A DNA stretch of 39,784 nt. It comes from Cytophagales bacterium (GTDB lineage Bacteria > Bacteroidota > Bacteroidia > Cytophagales > Thermoflexibacteraceae). Below, in pieces: positions 24,310 through 34,503 of the stretch. The DNA lies in contig JAAFJS010000023.1 of the NCBI GenBank assembly GCA_013298985.1, positions 1-39,784 of the forward strand, in the 5' to 3' direction. Positions within the stretch are counted from its first letter, which is position 1; each line of letters begins with the position of its first letter. The notes under the pieces were generated by a model, which ran no database searches, was not told where the DNA came from, and saw only the letters and a program-made list of their open reading frames with translations. The position numbers and the translations under genes were made by a program.

Positions 24310-27300
24310 ATGAATTTTTCAGAGAATATTCGAAAGCGAGATTGGGCAGTGATTCGCGTCATTTTATTGCTTGGTGCATTTATGATACCTTTGGCTGGTC
24401 ATCTGTCATACTTTTGGCTACATACAGCCCAAGATTTTTTGTGGGTGCGTTATGCGATTTCTATGGAAGTTCTGCTATTGGTTTACCTTACTGCCAGTGG
24501 TAAAATAGCTGAAGCTGTTACTTACACTTGGCTACACTGGCACGTTACCTTTCTAAATATTTTTATTACTATCCTCTTGTATCTGAATGATTTAAACTAT
24601 TTGTATCAACTCCAATTCATTCTTGTTTACCTTGCTCTTACGCTTTGCATACGTAAGCGTAGGCTAATTATTGGGTTTGCAACAATCAATTTTGTGTATT
24701 TGATTACTTGTTTTTTCATTTTTAGTAATCCAAGCCATGAAACTCAGGCATTTATCATTGCCACCAACGTTTTAGTCTTACTGACGACTATCTTCAATTT
24801 ATTTTTTACCAAAACGCTTTTCGAATTAGAGGAAAACGTACAGGTATTAAAACAAAGCCAAGCAGTTCTCCAAGCGTCCGAGCTAAATTTGAAGGCGTTT
24901 TTGGATAGCAGCGAGGAGCAAATTGTGATTCTCTCTTTGGACAGGATACTCATTGCCTTCAATGAAAAAGCACGAGAAAATAGCAAAGCATTCCGCACCT
25001 TAGAAAAAGGTGTTTTATTTGATAGCCTCTTCCCTGATGAAAGTTTATTACCCTATTTCAGGAACAATTTTAAATACGTTATCGAGTCAAAACAAAAACT
25101 AAAAATAGAACGCCAATCCACAGACAAACAGCAGTGGAATGAGTTTACTTATGTGCCTATTTTCGAGAATAATCAAATCTGGGCGGTGACACTCATCGCT
25201 AAGGACATCACGAAGGAAAAAATATACGAGAAACAGCTACGTGCTTCTGAGGAGATGTATCGGCAAATCCTCAATGCAGTCGAAGACCAGATTTTGGTAA
25301 AAAGTGAAGGCTCAAAATATGTGTGGGCAAACAAAGCCTTTCATGATTTTTTTGAAATGAATGTACCACAATTTAGACAGTTTGCAGAAGGTACATTGGA
25401 AAACAAGGAAAATGAAGAAAAATACAAAAATGATGATACATATATTTTCCAGACAGGGCAAAGTATAAAAGTTACAGAGGTCATAGAAAAGCATGATGGC
25501 TCAAGGCGCATTTTCCAAACCCTCAAATCACCTATCAAAGATGAGTTAAAGCAAGTCAAAATGACAGTTGCAGTATATAGAGATGCTACTGAGCAGTTTG
25601 AAAAAGAAATAGAACTTCGCAAAATAGCAGGAGAGTCGCAAGCTCTTTTTAAGCAACTCATGCGAAGCAAAGACGAGCTGGCGGAAAGTGAAAAAAGACT
25701 GCGCCTCCTTGCCGATAATTCTATTGAGATGATTACCCTTTGCACGCCTGATGGAGAGATGATTTACCTCAGCCCCTCCACCGAAAAGCTCACAGGCTAC
25801 GCCAAAGGGGATATTTATGGCAAAAATTTTATAGATTTTTTTCACCCTGACGACATATTATTGGTGCAAGATGAATCACAAAAACAAGTCAATCAAAATA
25901 TACGTGAAATTAATATTACACACCGTTTTTTGCTCAAAAATAACATTTATGCGTGGTTTGATAGCATTTTGAAATTTATCTATGACGAAGACAATGACGT
26001 AACCAGTCTGCAAACCTCTTCGCGCTATGCAACTGAACGCGTGAAGGCGGAGCAGGCTTTGCGGTCATCAGAAAAAAAGTTTAGAGAACTCTTCAATGGT
26101 GGCTATGATGCTATTTTTATTTTTGAAGTCATTGATAATAAGATTCTTAAACTTATAGAGGTGAACAAAATTGCTACAAAAATGCTTGGATATTCACTGG
26201 AAGATTTACAAAAGATGGGACGTGGATTTGTGGAAATAGAGCCTAATGTTACCAAAGAAATCTTACATGGGAGGGTAAAAAAATTGAATAAAGAAAAATT
26301 TTTAATTTATGAAACTGTTATAGTCAGTAAGTCTGGTGTAAAAATCCCTGTGGAGGTGGTCAATAGCTTTTTTGAGTATGAAAATCAAACAATGAATCAA
26401 CTGATAGTCAGGGACATTACCGAACGCCAAAAGGCAGAGCAAGCAGAAAAAGAAAAAGAAATCGCCCAGCGTTCTCTCCAAATCAAATCCAGCTTTTTGG
26501 CAAACATGAGCCACGAAATTCGCACGCCCATGAACGGCATGATAGGCATGACGCACTTGTTGCTCAATACCTCACTTACTCCCCAGCAACGTAGCTTCAT
26601 CAATACCATTCAGCGCAGTAGTAAAAATCTGCTTGGCATTTTGAATGACGTACTGGAACTTTCTAAATTGGAAGCGGGCAAAACCAGCCTCAAAGAAATT
26701 CCCTTTGACTACCTGGAAATGATGCAAACGCTAAAAGACCTTTTTAATCCTTTGGCAATCCAGAAAGACATTTTGTTGCAATTTATCATGATGCCAGAGG
26801 TGCCGCGCTATATTATTGCGGACGAGATGCGCCTTATCCAAGTCCTCAATAACTTACTGGGCAACGCCCTCAAATTTACCCAAAATGGAAGCGTAGCCCT
26901 CCATACCTCTGTTCAATCTTTTGACGAAAAAACTGAAACTTACGAACTCTATATCGCTGTAATGGACACTGGAACGGGCATCAGGGCAGAAGACCAAGAA
27001 AAACTATTTGAAAAGTTTTATCAGGTAGAAACCGACACCATGAACAAACAAGACGGAACGGGCTTGGGGCTGTCTATCAGTCAAGAAATCGTGGGGCTGT
27101 GGGGCGGAGAAATGGGCGTGGAAAGCGATATAGGCGAAGGAACTATTTTTTGGTTTACGATTCCCATCAAAAAAGTAGCAGACAAACAGGTCAAAAAAAT
27201 GGGGCTGAACAAAGAAAAAACCTACAATTTCACCTCCGATTTTACCTTCAAAAACCTAAAAGTCCTCTTGGTCGAAGACAGAATTGTGAACCAAGAAATT

Positions 27301-28113
27301 GCTAAAATGATACTCGAAGAGGTAAAATGCAAGGTCGATATCGCCCAAAACGGATTAGAGGCACTGTCAGCCATACACAAAAAAACCTACGATTTGGTGT
27401 TGATGGATATTTTTATGCCTGTGATGGACGGCATCACTGCCACCCAAAAAATCAAAAAAGAATTTGCCCTCCCGCCTGTCATCATTGGGCTGAGTGCCAA
27501 TGCCGCCACCCATGATGTTGCCAGATTTATAGAGCAAGGCATGGACGATTATTTGGAAAAACCTATTGAACCTACGGTTCTTTTTGAAAGAATAGCCAAA
27601 TGGTTGCCTGACAAAATGATGCAAAAGGAAAATATTACTAAAAAACAACCAAAAAACAAAAAGGAACAAGCACCCAAAGGCAAGAAAAAAATAGATGATA
27701 AAAAAATAAAGCAAAAAAGTAAAGTACCAGTCATCAATCACTCAACACCAGAAAACATAAATAACAACAACATGGTAAATCAAGAAGTATTAGAACGCAT
27801 CAAAGTATTGGCTAAGAACAATCAAGCCTACCTCAGAAACCTCTACTTGTCTTTCAAGGACGACCTCGACACCTTGTTCAAAGAAACCTATGAGTTAATA
27901 AGCAGTCAGCAAAATGAGGCTTTGGTCAAGAACATTCACACTATCAAGGGCTTGACAGGCACTATAGGAGCTACCAAATTGCACGAAATCACCACCTCAT
28001 TTTACACCCAACTCAAAGAAGGCAATTTTGAAAACGCCCACGCGCAGGTGCAAGACATGGAAAAGTGCTACTTGGAAACATTACCTATTATAAAGCAAGT
28101 ATTGGAAAGCTAA
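24310..28113 (+). CDS. Hybrid sensor histidine kinase (6TM-PAS-HisKA-HATPase-REC-HPt)
   Basis: The protein has 1267 residues. Six membrane helices (about 15-175) are followed by four PAS-like segments (about 195-315, 317-440, 455-585 and 590-705). HisKA has phospho-acceptor H735 in [16 protein letters not shown]. HATPase has N-box N852 (LLGNALKF), DTGTGI and GTGLGLS. The receiver has D990 (LLVEDR) and phospho-acceptor D1033 ([13 protein letters not shown]). A Lys-rich linker (about 1105-1150) leads to a C-terminal HPt with H1210 ([10 protein letters not shown]). It contains a complete His-Asp-His relay, but the final receiver partner is not encoded next to it. The output-less GAF receptor is transcribed divergently. 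Confidence 0.95.
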   Translation: MNFSENIRKRDWAVIRVILLLGAFMIPLAGHLSYFWLHTAQDFLWVRYAISMEVLLLVYLTASGKIAEAVTYTWLHWHVTFLNIFITILLYLNDLNYLYQLQFILVYLALTLCIRKRRLIIGFATINFVYLITCFFIFSNPSHETQAFIIATNVLVLLTTIFNLFFTKTLFELEENVQVLKQSQAVLQASELNLKAFLDSSEEQIVILSLDRILIAFNEKARENSKAFRTLEKGVLFDSLFPDESLLPYFRNNFKYVIESKQKLKIERQSTDKQQWNEFTYVPIFENNQIWAVTLIAKDITKEKIYEKQLRASEEMYRQILNAVEDQILVKSEGSKYVWANKAFHDFFEMNVPQFRQFAEGTLENKENEEKYKNDDTYIFQTGQSIKVTEVIEKHDGSRRIFQTLKSPIKDELKQVKMTVAVYRDATEQFEKEIELRKIAGESQALFKQLMRSKDELAESEKRLRLLADNSIEMITLCTPDGEMIYLSPSTEKLTGYAKGDIYGKNFIDFFHPDDILLVQDESQKQVNQNIREINITHRFLLKNNIYAWFDSILKFIYDEDNDVTSLQTSSRYATERVKAEQALRSSEKKFRELFNGGYDAIFIFEVIDNKILKLIEVNKIATKMLGYSLEDLQKMGRGFVEIEPNVTKEILHGRVKKLNKEKFLIYETVIVSKSGVKIPVEVVNSFFEYENQTMNQLIVRDITERQKAEQAEKEKEIAQRSLQIKSSFLANMSHEIRTPMNGMIGMTHLLLNTSLTPQQRSFINTIQRSSKNLLGILNDVLELSKLEAGKTSLKEIPFDYLEMMQTLKDLFNPLAIQKDILLQFIMMPEVPRYIIADEMRLIQVLNNLLGNALKFTQNGSVALHTSVQSFDEKTETYELYIAVMDTGTGIRAEDQEKLFEKFYQVETDTMNKQDGTGLGLSISQEIVGLWGGEMGVESDIGEGTIFWFTIPIKKVADKQVKKMGLNKEKTYNFTSDFTFKNLKVLLVEDRIVNQEIAKMILEEVKCKVDIAQNGLEALSAIHKKTYDLVLMDIFMPVMDGITATQKIKKEFALPPVIIGLSANAATHDVARFIEQGMDDYLEKPIEPTVLFERIAKWLPDKMMQKENITKKQPKNKKEQAPKGKKKIDDKKIKQKSKVPVINHSTPENINNNNMVNQEVLERIKVLAKNNQAYLRNLYLSFKDDLDTLFKETYELISSQQNEALVKNIHTIKGLTGTIGATKLHEITTSFYTQLKEGNFENAHAQVQDMEKCYLETLPIIKQVLES

Positions 28114-28128
28114 GAATCTTTATTTGCT

Positions 28129-29394
28129 CTATATCAGTTTGACCAAAAAATAATTTTTTTTCCCTTTTTGTACCAACAGATATTTTTCTTTCAACAATTC
28201 AAAATTCATGGGCGTATCTTCGCTTGCCTTTTGGCGGTTGATGCTTACACCTCCATCTTTGAGCATTCTTTTGGCATCTCCTTTGGAAGCAAATAGTTGA
28301 CCGCCAGTCGCCACAGAAAGCAAATCAACCACATTTGCAGTATGGCTGTATTCCTCTTTGCTAATTTCTACCTGCGGAACTCCCTCAAAAATTTCGTTCA
28401 AAATGTTTTCCTCTGTCTGTTGAAAATCATCTAAGCTACCCTTGAAAAGCAATTCACTTGCCTTCACCGCCTGTTCGTAGTCATTTTCTGAATGTATGCG
28501 AGTAGTCATTTCCCTTGCCAATTCACGCTTTACCTTGTTCTTATCAGGCTCATTATCAAATGCTTCTATCGTTTCCCTGTCCCACAAAGTAAAAATACGC
28601 AACAGTTTGGGCAGCTCGGCATCATTGGTATTGAGCCAAAATTGGTAAAATTTGTAGGGTGAGGTCATCGTAGCGTCCAGCCAGATATTACCACTTTCTG
28701 ACTTCCCAAATTTCTGTCCGTCCGCTTTGGTAAGTAGCGGCGTAGTGAGCGCAAAAGCATCTCCCCCATCTTTGCGACGAATCAGCTCCGTTCCTGTTAC
28801 TATATTTCCCCACTGGTCAGAGCCGCCCATTTGGAGTTTCACATTTTTATTTTTGAAAAGGTAATAAAAATCGTAGCCTTGCAGGAGTTGGTAAGAAAAT
28901 TCGGTGAAAGAAAGCCCTGTTTCCAATCGTTTTTGTACCGAATCTTTGGACATCATGTAGTTGATGGTCAGGTTTTTACCTACTTCGCGAAGAAACTGCA
29001 AAAAGCCCATTTCTTTGAACCAGTCATAGTTATTGACCATTTCAGCGGAATTTGCGCCAGCGTCAAAATCCAAGAATTTAGCCAACTGTTTTTTGATACA
29101 TTCTTGGTTATGTCTTAGCACTTCTTCGTCCAAAAACTTGCGTTCTTCGGATTTTCCAGAGGGGTCGCCCACCATACCTGTCGCGCCACCTACAAGTGCG
29201 AAAGGCTTGTGTCCTGCCTTTTGCAAATGAACCAACAGCATGATACTCACTAAGTTACCTATGTGTAGAGAGGCGGCAGTAGGGTCAAAGCCAATGTAGC
29301 CCGCCGTCATTTCTTTGTTTAATTGTTGTTCGGTGTCGGGAGTCATGTCTTGTAACATTCCGCGCCACCTGAGTTCTTCTACCAGATTTTTCAT
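28129..29394 (-). CDS. tyrS: Tyrosyl-tRNA synthetase
   Basis: TyrS charges tRNA-Tyr with tyrosine. The 421-residue length is standard for the TyrRS-Z-like bacterial form. Class I signatures are present: HIGN (44-47) in FDPTAASLHIGNLV and KFGKS (228-232) in TKADGQKFGKSESGN. Tyrosine-site motifs such as SYQLLQGYDFYYL and QMGGSDQWGN, and a C-terminal S4 RNA-binding domain (about 355-421; KGDAKRMLKDGGVSINRQKA), complete it. It is an essential cytosolic enzyme. It converges on the hybrid kinase 15 bases away. It has a promoter box right next to its ATG. Confidence 0.98.
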   Translation of the reverse strand: MKNLVEELRWRGMLQDMTPDTEQQLNKEMTAGYIGFDPTAASLHIGNLVSIMLLVHLQKAGHKPFALVGGATGMVGDPSGKSEERKFLDEEVLRHNQECIKKQLAKFLDFDAGANSAEMVNNYDWFKEMGFLQFLREVGKNLTINYMMSKDSVQKRLETGLSFTEFSYQLLQGYDFYYLFKNKNVKLQMGGSDQWGNIVTGTELIRRKDGGDAFALTTPLLTKADGQKFGKSESGNIWLDATMTSPYKFYQFWLNTNDAELPKLLRIFTLWDRETIEAFDNEPDKNKVKRELAREMTTRIHSENDYEQAVKASELLFKGSLDDFQQTEENILNEIFEGVPQVEISKEEYSHTANVVDLLSVATGGQLFASKGDAKRMLKDGGVSINRQKASEDTPMNFELLKEKYLLVQKGKKNYFLVKLI

Positions 29395-29398
29395 GGTG

Positions 29399-29406
29399 CA
29401 AAAGTA
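29399..29406 (-). promoter_or_regulatory. -7 promoter box of tyrS
   Basis: On the minus strand the sequence is TACTTTTG, fitting TAnnTTTG. It ends 4 bases before the ATG at 29394, so transcription should start on or beside the start codon. No T-box or leader could fit between them. Confidence 0.55.
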
Positions 29407-29419
29407 AAAGAAATTTTAA

Positions 29420-29456
29420 AATTTTGTTAAACTTTATTTTTGGCTTTAACAAAATT
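29420..29456. promoter_or_regulatory. 12-bp inverted repeat upstream of tyrS
   Basis: AATTTTGTTAAA (29420-29431) and TTTAACAAAATT (29445-29456) are perfect inverted repeats around a 13-base spacer. They lie 13 bases upstream of the -7 box, in the position of the -33 region. A regulator binding site is possible. AT-richness makes chance occurrence less unlikely. Confidence 0.4.
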
Positions 29457-29545
29457 AAACACTCACACGTTTTTTTGATAAGTAGTTTATTAGAATTAGT
29501 TTAAGTTATTTGATAATTTAAAATTCGCATAACTATTTAATAATC

Positions 29546-29580
29546 AAACCCATAAGGACTTAAAGACCTTATGGGTTTTT
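29546..29580. terminator. Terminator hairpin between tyrS and efflux operon
   Basis: AAACCCATAAGG (29546-29557) pairs perfectly with CCTTATGGGTTT (29567-29578) around a 9-base loop. The T run follows on the plus strand. On the minus strand, where the efflux operon ends 45 bases upstream, the downstream tract is only partly T-rich. It probably terminates the RND operon, though the better T tract points the other way. Confidence 0.65.
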
Positions 29581-29624
29581 CTTGGGGTGAGCTTTGCACC
29601 AGTTTTGTCAGCATCACAAAGCCA

Positions 29625-32600
29625 TTAGCCAATGATGATTTTTTCTTTTTCTTTTTTTCTAAATCGGTTTGCTATTCTTTCCGCAATCAGGTACATCACA
29701 GGTACGATAATTAGGGTCAAGAAAGTCGCAAAAGTCAAACCGTAAACCACTGTCCACGCCATAGGTCCCCAGAACGCCGCATTGTCGCCGCCTGTGTAGA
29801 TGTGTGGGTCAAAGTTTTTATATAAGTCAAAGAAGTCGATATTCAAGCCCATTGCCATCGGAATCAAGCCCAAAACGGTCGTGATAGCCGTCAAAAGCAC
29901 TGGACGCAAGCGCGTGTAACCCGCCTCTACCAAACATTCTATCAAGTCCTGTTTGCTCAATTTGTCATCTGGTGAAAGCCCCAATGCAGCTAACTTCCTT
30001 TTTTCCAACTGTATCGTATAATCTACCAACACAATGGCATTATTCACCACCACACCCGCGAGAGAAATGATACCAATACCCGTCATAATAATAATGAAAG
30101 CGTCATTGAAAATGGTCATGCCCAAAAATACACCTTGCAAGCTGAAAAGCACCGAAGTCATAATGATAAAAGGCTTCACCACAGAGTTAAACTGAGAAAC
30201 TAAAATCAAGAAAATAGACGCAACAGCAATCAGCATTGCCTTCATCAAAAACGCCATAGATTGCGCTTGTTCTTCTTGTTCTCCTGTAAATTTGAAAATG
30301 TAACCATAAGGCATTGGGTGGTCTGCCAATAAAGTCCTTACCTGCTCTACGATTTGGTTAGGATTATAACCCTCTGATACACCAGCACTTACTACAATTA
30401 CTTTGTCCAAATCCTTGCGCTTCACTGAGCCATAAGACGAGCTATAACGCATTGCTGCTACGGAGGAAATAGGAATTTGATGGAACTTGCCTTTGTTGTC
30501 CCTGAACGAAATTTTTTGGTCATTCAGTGAAGCTAAGTCATAGCGGTAGCGGTCTTGGAGGCGCAACTGAATCGGGTAATCGTCATCTCCATCTTTGAGT
30601 TTAGAAACTTCCTTGCCGTAAATTGCGGTACGCATATTCATTGCCAAAGATGAGGTAGAAAGCCCTAACATTCTTGCTTTTTCTCTATCAATATTGAGTA
30701 GAACTTCTGGTTTGCCAGTTTCTAAGTCCGTAGCCAATCCTTCCATACCTGCAATGCTTGCCTTTTCAATGATATTTTTAATTTTTTCTGCCTCTTTGAT
30801 AAGTGTCAGATAATCAGCCCCTTTGACTTCTATATTCAAAGGAAAACCTGTGGGAGGTCCCGAACTATTTTTCCCTGTCGTGATTTTTAGCCCTGGCATA
30901 GATTTGGTCATTTCGCTAAATTTTTTCAGGATTTCTGCGGTTTCTACACCATTTCTTGACTCATAATCTATAAAACCAATGGAAATTTTGCTCTTGTGAG
31001 GTGTAAAAGAAGCCATACTTCCTGCGCCAGGTCCTGCCATAGGATTTCCTGTGCCTTCGCCCACATTGGTTACGATAGAGGAAACGATATTTTTGTACGG
31101 TTTTAGTGTTTCAAAAACCTTTTTTTCTAAGTCTTTGGTGATTTTATCTGTGGTTTCTACGTCTGTTCCAAGCGGTGCTTCGTTGTAGAGATATACGTAA
31201 AGCGGCTCATTATCAGGGAAAAGCAGTACCAAAGGCTGGTTTGCCCCAAAAATCATCACAGAAAAAATAAGCGAAACAAAAGTGCCTATAAAAAACCAAA
31301 TAGGGCGTTTTCCTGCCAAAGCAAAGCGCAAGAATCTTAAATATACATTTTCTAACCATACCAAGGCATTATTTTGAAACCAAATAGAGGCATCGCGCAA
31401 GAAATAAACGTTCAATAAAGTGAGTAAACCGCCTGTCATCAGCAAGTTAGGGAAGGTATAGCCATCTTTTGCCATGAAATAAAGCGGAATAGAAAGCGCA
31501 ATTAACGCAAAACCAACAATGGTAGGTCGTCTTTTTTGTTTTTTAATATTTTTGTCATCAATCACCATAAAAGCCGCCGCCGTTACAGGGCTAACGAACA
31601 AACCCACAAATAATGAGGCACTTAGCACCGCAATCAGCGTTACAGGCAAAATACTCATAAAAGAGCCAATGATGCCACCCCAGAAGAGCAGGGGCGCAAA
31701 TGCCGCCAAGGTGGTCAGTGTAGAGCTGATGATAGGCCAGGCTACCTCGCCCACGCCATGCACAGAGGCACTTTCTCTGCTTGCACCTTCTTCCATTTGG
31801 CGATAGATATTTTCAATTACCACAATTCCATTGTCCACGAGCATACCCAATGCCAATACCAAACCAAAAAGCACCATGATATTAACCGTATAGCCCATCG
31901 CATCAAGGAAAATAAAAGACAAAAACATAGACAGAGGAATGGCAATCCCTACAAAAATCGCATTTCGCAAGCCCATGAAAAACAGCAACACGCCCACTAC
32001 CAAAATCGTACTAAAAATGATGTTGTTTTCTAAGTTTGCTATCTGAATTTTCATGTCATCTGCCTGATTATCAGTATAAACAATATTCAAATCGGCAGGT
32101 AATACGGTTTTTCTTGCTTCTTCTACGATTTTTTTGATTTTTTCATCTGCATTAATCAGATTCTCAGCATTTTTCTTTACTACACGCAAGGAAATAACAG
32201 GAAAATTGCCTTTTTCTGCAAAACTTTCTGTAGCCAAGCGTGCATAACTTTTGCGTTCTACAAAGGCATCTTTGACATCAGCTACATCTTTGAGATAGAC
32301 AGACTCCATGTCCTCAGCCTTGACGATGATATTGGCAATGTCTGCTGCCGTTTTGAACTCGCCCGAAATACGCATAGAACGCCTGTAACCGTCTGTGAGG
32401 ACTTCCCCGCCCGACATGGAGATATTTTCGGCACGAATTGCATTTTCTATATCGCCAAAAGTTACTTTCCTTGCGTCCATTTTATAAATATCCGCATTGA
32501 TTTGAATTTCTCTGTCCAGCGCACCTATCAGGTTTGCGCTTGATACTTCGGGCAGTTCCTCAAATCTATCTTCCAGATATTCAGCATAATAGCGAAGCTT

Positions 32601-33089
32601 TTCCATGTCGTAATTCCCTGAAATATTCACCATTACGATAGGAATTTGGGACACATCGACCTCCAATACTTGCGGGTCAGTATCCAAGTCAGTGGGCAGA
32701 TTGCGCTTAGACTTATCTACGGCATCTTTGGTATCTTGTAACGCCTTGCTAATCTGCACGTTCTCGTTAAATTCTACAATAATTACAGACACATCTTGGG
32801 AAGACGTAGAATTGATTTTTTTGACCCCTTTTACTGATTTGACCTCTTTCTCGATGTGCCTTGACACCAGATTTTCAATATCTACGGGCGAATTTCCAGG
32901 GTATATCGTATTGATAATCACCGTAGGAATCACCACTTCTGGGAATTGCTCTTTGGGCATACTGTTGTACGCCGCCAGCCCCATAAAGGCAATAATTGCC
33001 GTCAAAATGAATATGCTTGTCTTATTTTTGATGGCAAACGTACTCAGCCCAAATTCGGGTAATGCGGACTTTTTTTCTTGGTTTTCCAT
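29625..33089 (-). CDS. RND efflux pump inner-membrane permease (HAE1/AcrB type)
   Basis: The 1154-residue protein has the RND layout of two halves, each with an N-terminal helix, a porter domain and a helix bundle. TM4 has GMLVDNGIVVIENIYR, with the proton-relay D419 and Asn in place of the second aspartate found in AcrB. An insert of about 45 residues near 520-565 contains two extra hydrophobic segments (RRPTIVGFALIALSIPLYF and a following one), suggesting more than the usual 12 helices. It exports hydrophobic drugs, bile-like compounds or lipids with the adaptor and TolC proteins encoded upstream. It is the last gene of the tetR operon. The Lys-rich C-terminus is cytosolic. Confidence 0.95.
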   Translation of the reverse strand: MENQEKKSALPEFGLSTFAIKNKTSIFILTAIIAFMGLAAYNSMPKEQFPEVVIPTVIINTIYPGNSPVDIENLVSRHIEKEVKSVKGVKKINSTSSQDVSVIIVEFNENVQISKALQDTKDAVDKSKRNLPTDLDTDPQVLEVDVSQIPIVMVNISGNYDMEKLRYYAEYLEDRFEELPEVSSANLIGALDREIQINADIYKMDARKVTFGDIENAIRAENISMSGGEVLTDGYRRSMRISGEFKTAADIANIIVKAEDMESVYLKDVADVKDAFVERKSYARLATESFAEKGNFPVISLRVVKKNAENLINADEKIKKIVEEARKTVLPADLNIVYTDNQADDMKIQIANLENNIIFSTILVVGVLLFFMGLRNAIFVGIAIPLSMFLSFIFLDAMGYTVNIMVLFGLVLALGMLVDNGIVVIENIYRQMEEGASRESASVHGVGEVAWPIISSTLTTLAAFAPLLFWGGIIGSFMSILPVTLIAVLSASLFVGLFVSPVTAAAFMVIDDKNIKKQKRRPTIVGFALIALSIPLYFMAKDGYTFPNLLMTGGLLTLLNVYFLRDASIWFQNNALVWLENVYLRFLRFALAGKRPIWFFIGTFVSLIFSVMIFGANQPLVLLFPDNEPLYVYLYNEAPLGTDVETTDKITKDLEKKVFETLKPYKNIVSSIVTNVGEGTGNPMAGPGAGSMASFTPHKSKISIGFIDYESRNGVETAEILKKFSEMTKSMPGLKITTGKNSSGPPTGFPLNIEVKGADYLTLIKEAEKIKNIIEKASIAGMEGLATDLETGKPEVLLNIDREKARMLGLSTSSLAMNMRTAIYGKEVSKLKDGDDDYPIQLRLQDRYRYDLASLNDQKISFRDNKGKFHQIPISSVAAMRYSSSYGSVKRKDLDKVIVVSAGVSEGYNPNQIVEQVRTLLADHPMPYGYIFKFTGEQEEQAQSMAFLMKAMLIAVASIFLILVSQFNSVVKPFIIMTSVLFSLQGVFLGMTIFNDAFIIIMTGIGIISLAGVVVNNAIVLVDYTIQLEKRKLAALGLSPDDKLSKQDLIECLVEAGYTRLRPVLLTAITTVLGLIPMAMGLNIDFFDLYKNFDPHIYTGGDNAAFWGPMAWTVVYGLTFATFLTLIIVPVMYLIAERIANRFRKKEKEKIIIG

Positions 33090-33137
33090 TTTTTATAGTT
33101 GAAAAATTAATTTTATATCAAACTATGCCCTTTTGGG

Positions 33138-34334
33138 TTATTTATTCATAGAAATTTTATCTTGCGAAGGTTGAATGCTTACTTCCTCATTATCAATCAC
33201 TTCGTTATAGCCTTTGCTCACCAGCACATCACTTGCTTGCAAGCCTTCCGCTACCAGTGTTTCACCGCCATAAGATTTGCCTGTTTTGATAGCAACTTTG
33301 GCAATAATATTTTTGCCTTGATTTTGACGCACTACAAAGACAAACTCTTGACCGTCAGTGGCTTGCTGAATGAGGTGAGTAGGCACTACAATCGCGTTTT
33401 TCTGGCTAAAATCTTTGATTTTTACCACTGCCAGCGTGTTGGGTTTCAGTAATCCATCGCGATTGCTGATTTGCATTTCTACTTTGAAAGTGCGATTGGC
33501 TGGCTCTATGAACTGCCCTACGTTAGAAACTCTGACAGGAATTTCCTTGTTAAGTGTAGGGAATTTTGCCAAGACTTCATCGCCTCGTTTCACATTAGGC
33601 ACGTAAGCCTCTGATACATCGGCTTTTATCTGCACCTCTGATACGTTTACTACACGCGCCATCGGCATAGCTGGGCTTGCCATTTCGCCTTGTTTCATAA
33701 AAAGTTCATCAACTACACCATCAATCGGAGATTTGACATACGCCTTTTTCAACTGCGATTTGAGGCTTTCTATGCTACGTTCCAGCGATTCTTTCCCATT
33801 TTTGGCTTGCAAATATTGCATTTCCGAACCAATTTGCTGTTTCCACAAATTTTCTTGACGCTCGAACATGGTTTTTGCCAATTCCAAGCGAGTTTCTAAC
33901 TCATTGATATTCTTGCGGACAGGCTCGGCATCTACCTCAGCTATGACTTGCCCTCTGCCAACAGATTGCCCACGTTCCACATTCATCTTCAGAATCACAC
34001 CCGCCATTTCTGGGGCAACCGCTACGTTTTTATCTGATTCGACATTGCCCTGTACTTCTATGAAATGGGCAAAGTCTTTTTGGGCAACTGCCTGAGTTTC
34101 AATTAGTTTTAGGCTGACCTTTGTGCCTGCTGCGCTACTTGCTTTAAGTTCAGTTTCTAAGGCATCAATTTTGGTTTTGAGGTCAGCAAAATCTTTTTTG
34201 TACTGCGCTAACTGCTTCTTTTTGCCTTCGGGAGAGTTATCAGTAGTAGCATTGCCACCTCCACAACTTGCTAAATACAAATTACTTAGCAATAAAATAG
34301 TGAAAAAAAATATTTTAAATAAACTTGTTTTCAT
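33138..34334 (-). CDS. RND periplasmic adaptor lipoprotein (HlyD/AcrA type)
   Basis: The protein has 398 residues. A lipoprotein signal (lipobox LASC, Cys24) is followed by a coiled coil and the barrel-sandwich (lipoyl-like) hybrid: VEVQGNVESDKNVAVAPEMAGVILKMNVERGQSVGRGQVIAEVD and its partner KAYVKSPIDGVVDELFMKQGE. A beta-barrel and a membrane-proximal domain complete the fold. It bridges the RND permease and the TolC-type outer-membrane protein. It lies 48 bases upstream of the permease gene and 167 bases downstream of the tolC stop. Confidence 0.95.
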   Translation of the reverse strand: MKTSLFKIFFFTILLLSNLYLASCGGGNATTDNSPEGKKKQLAQYKKDFADLKTKIDALETELKASSAAGTKVSLKLIETQAVAQKDFAHFIEVQGNVESDKNVAVAPEMAGVILKMNVERGQSVGRGQVIAEVDAEPVRKNINELETRLELAKTMFERQENLWKQQIGSEMQYLQAKNGKESLERSIESLKSQLKKAYVKSPIDGVVDELFMKQGEMASPAMPMARVVNVSEVQIKADVSEAYVPNVKRGDEVLAKFPTLNKEIPVRVSNVGQFIEPANRTFKVEMQISNRDGLLKPNTLAVVKIKDFSQKNAIVVPTHLIQQATDGQEFVFVVRQNQGKNIIAKVAIKTGKSYGGETLVAEGLQASDVLVSKGYNEVIDNEEVSIQPSQDKISMNK

Positions 34335-34347
34335 GTTATTTTAAATT

Positions 34348-34384
34348 TAATAGTTCAAATGGTTAAATAGTTTGATAGTTTAAA
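34348..34384. repeat. Imperfect 8-base tandem repeat upstream of adaptor gene
   Basis: Four imperfect copies of a TAGTTTAA-like unit (AGTTCAAA, TGGTTAAA, TAGTTTGA, TAGTTTAA) follow one another just upstream of the adaptor ATG. The block is AT-rich. Its role is unknown and it may be chance or slippage. Confidence 0.35.
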
Positions 34385-34459
34385 TACAATTTTTGACTTG
34401 TTATGAATAGTTGTTTTATTTTTTATTTATTCAACTATTTGTATTTATTGTATTTCTTA

Positions 34460-34503
34460 ATTCCAGATTCTTCATTCCAGATTTTGTATCCCCATTCCAG
34501 ATT
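34460..34503. repeat. Three copies of ATTCCAGATT at the tolC 3' end
   Basis: ATTCCAGATT occurs at 34460-34469, 34474-34483 and 34494-34503. The last copy touches the tolC stop codon (34502-34504). The spacing is 14 and 20 bases. The repeat has no obvious function. Confidence 0.55.

Noticed and set aside
27367-27741. Antisense frame with apparent membrane helices under the kinase linker
   Set aside because: The hydrophobic run simply mirrors Lys/Gln-rich codons of the kinase linker on the other strand.
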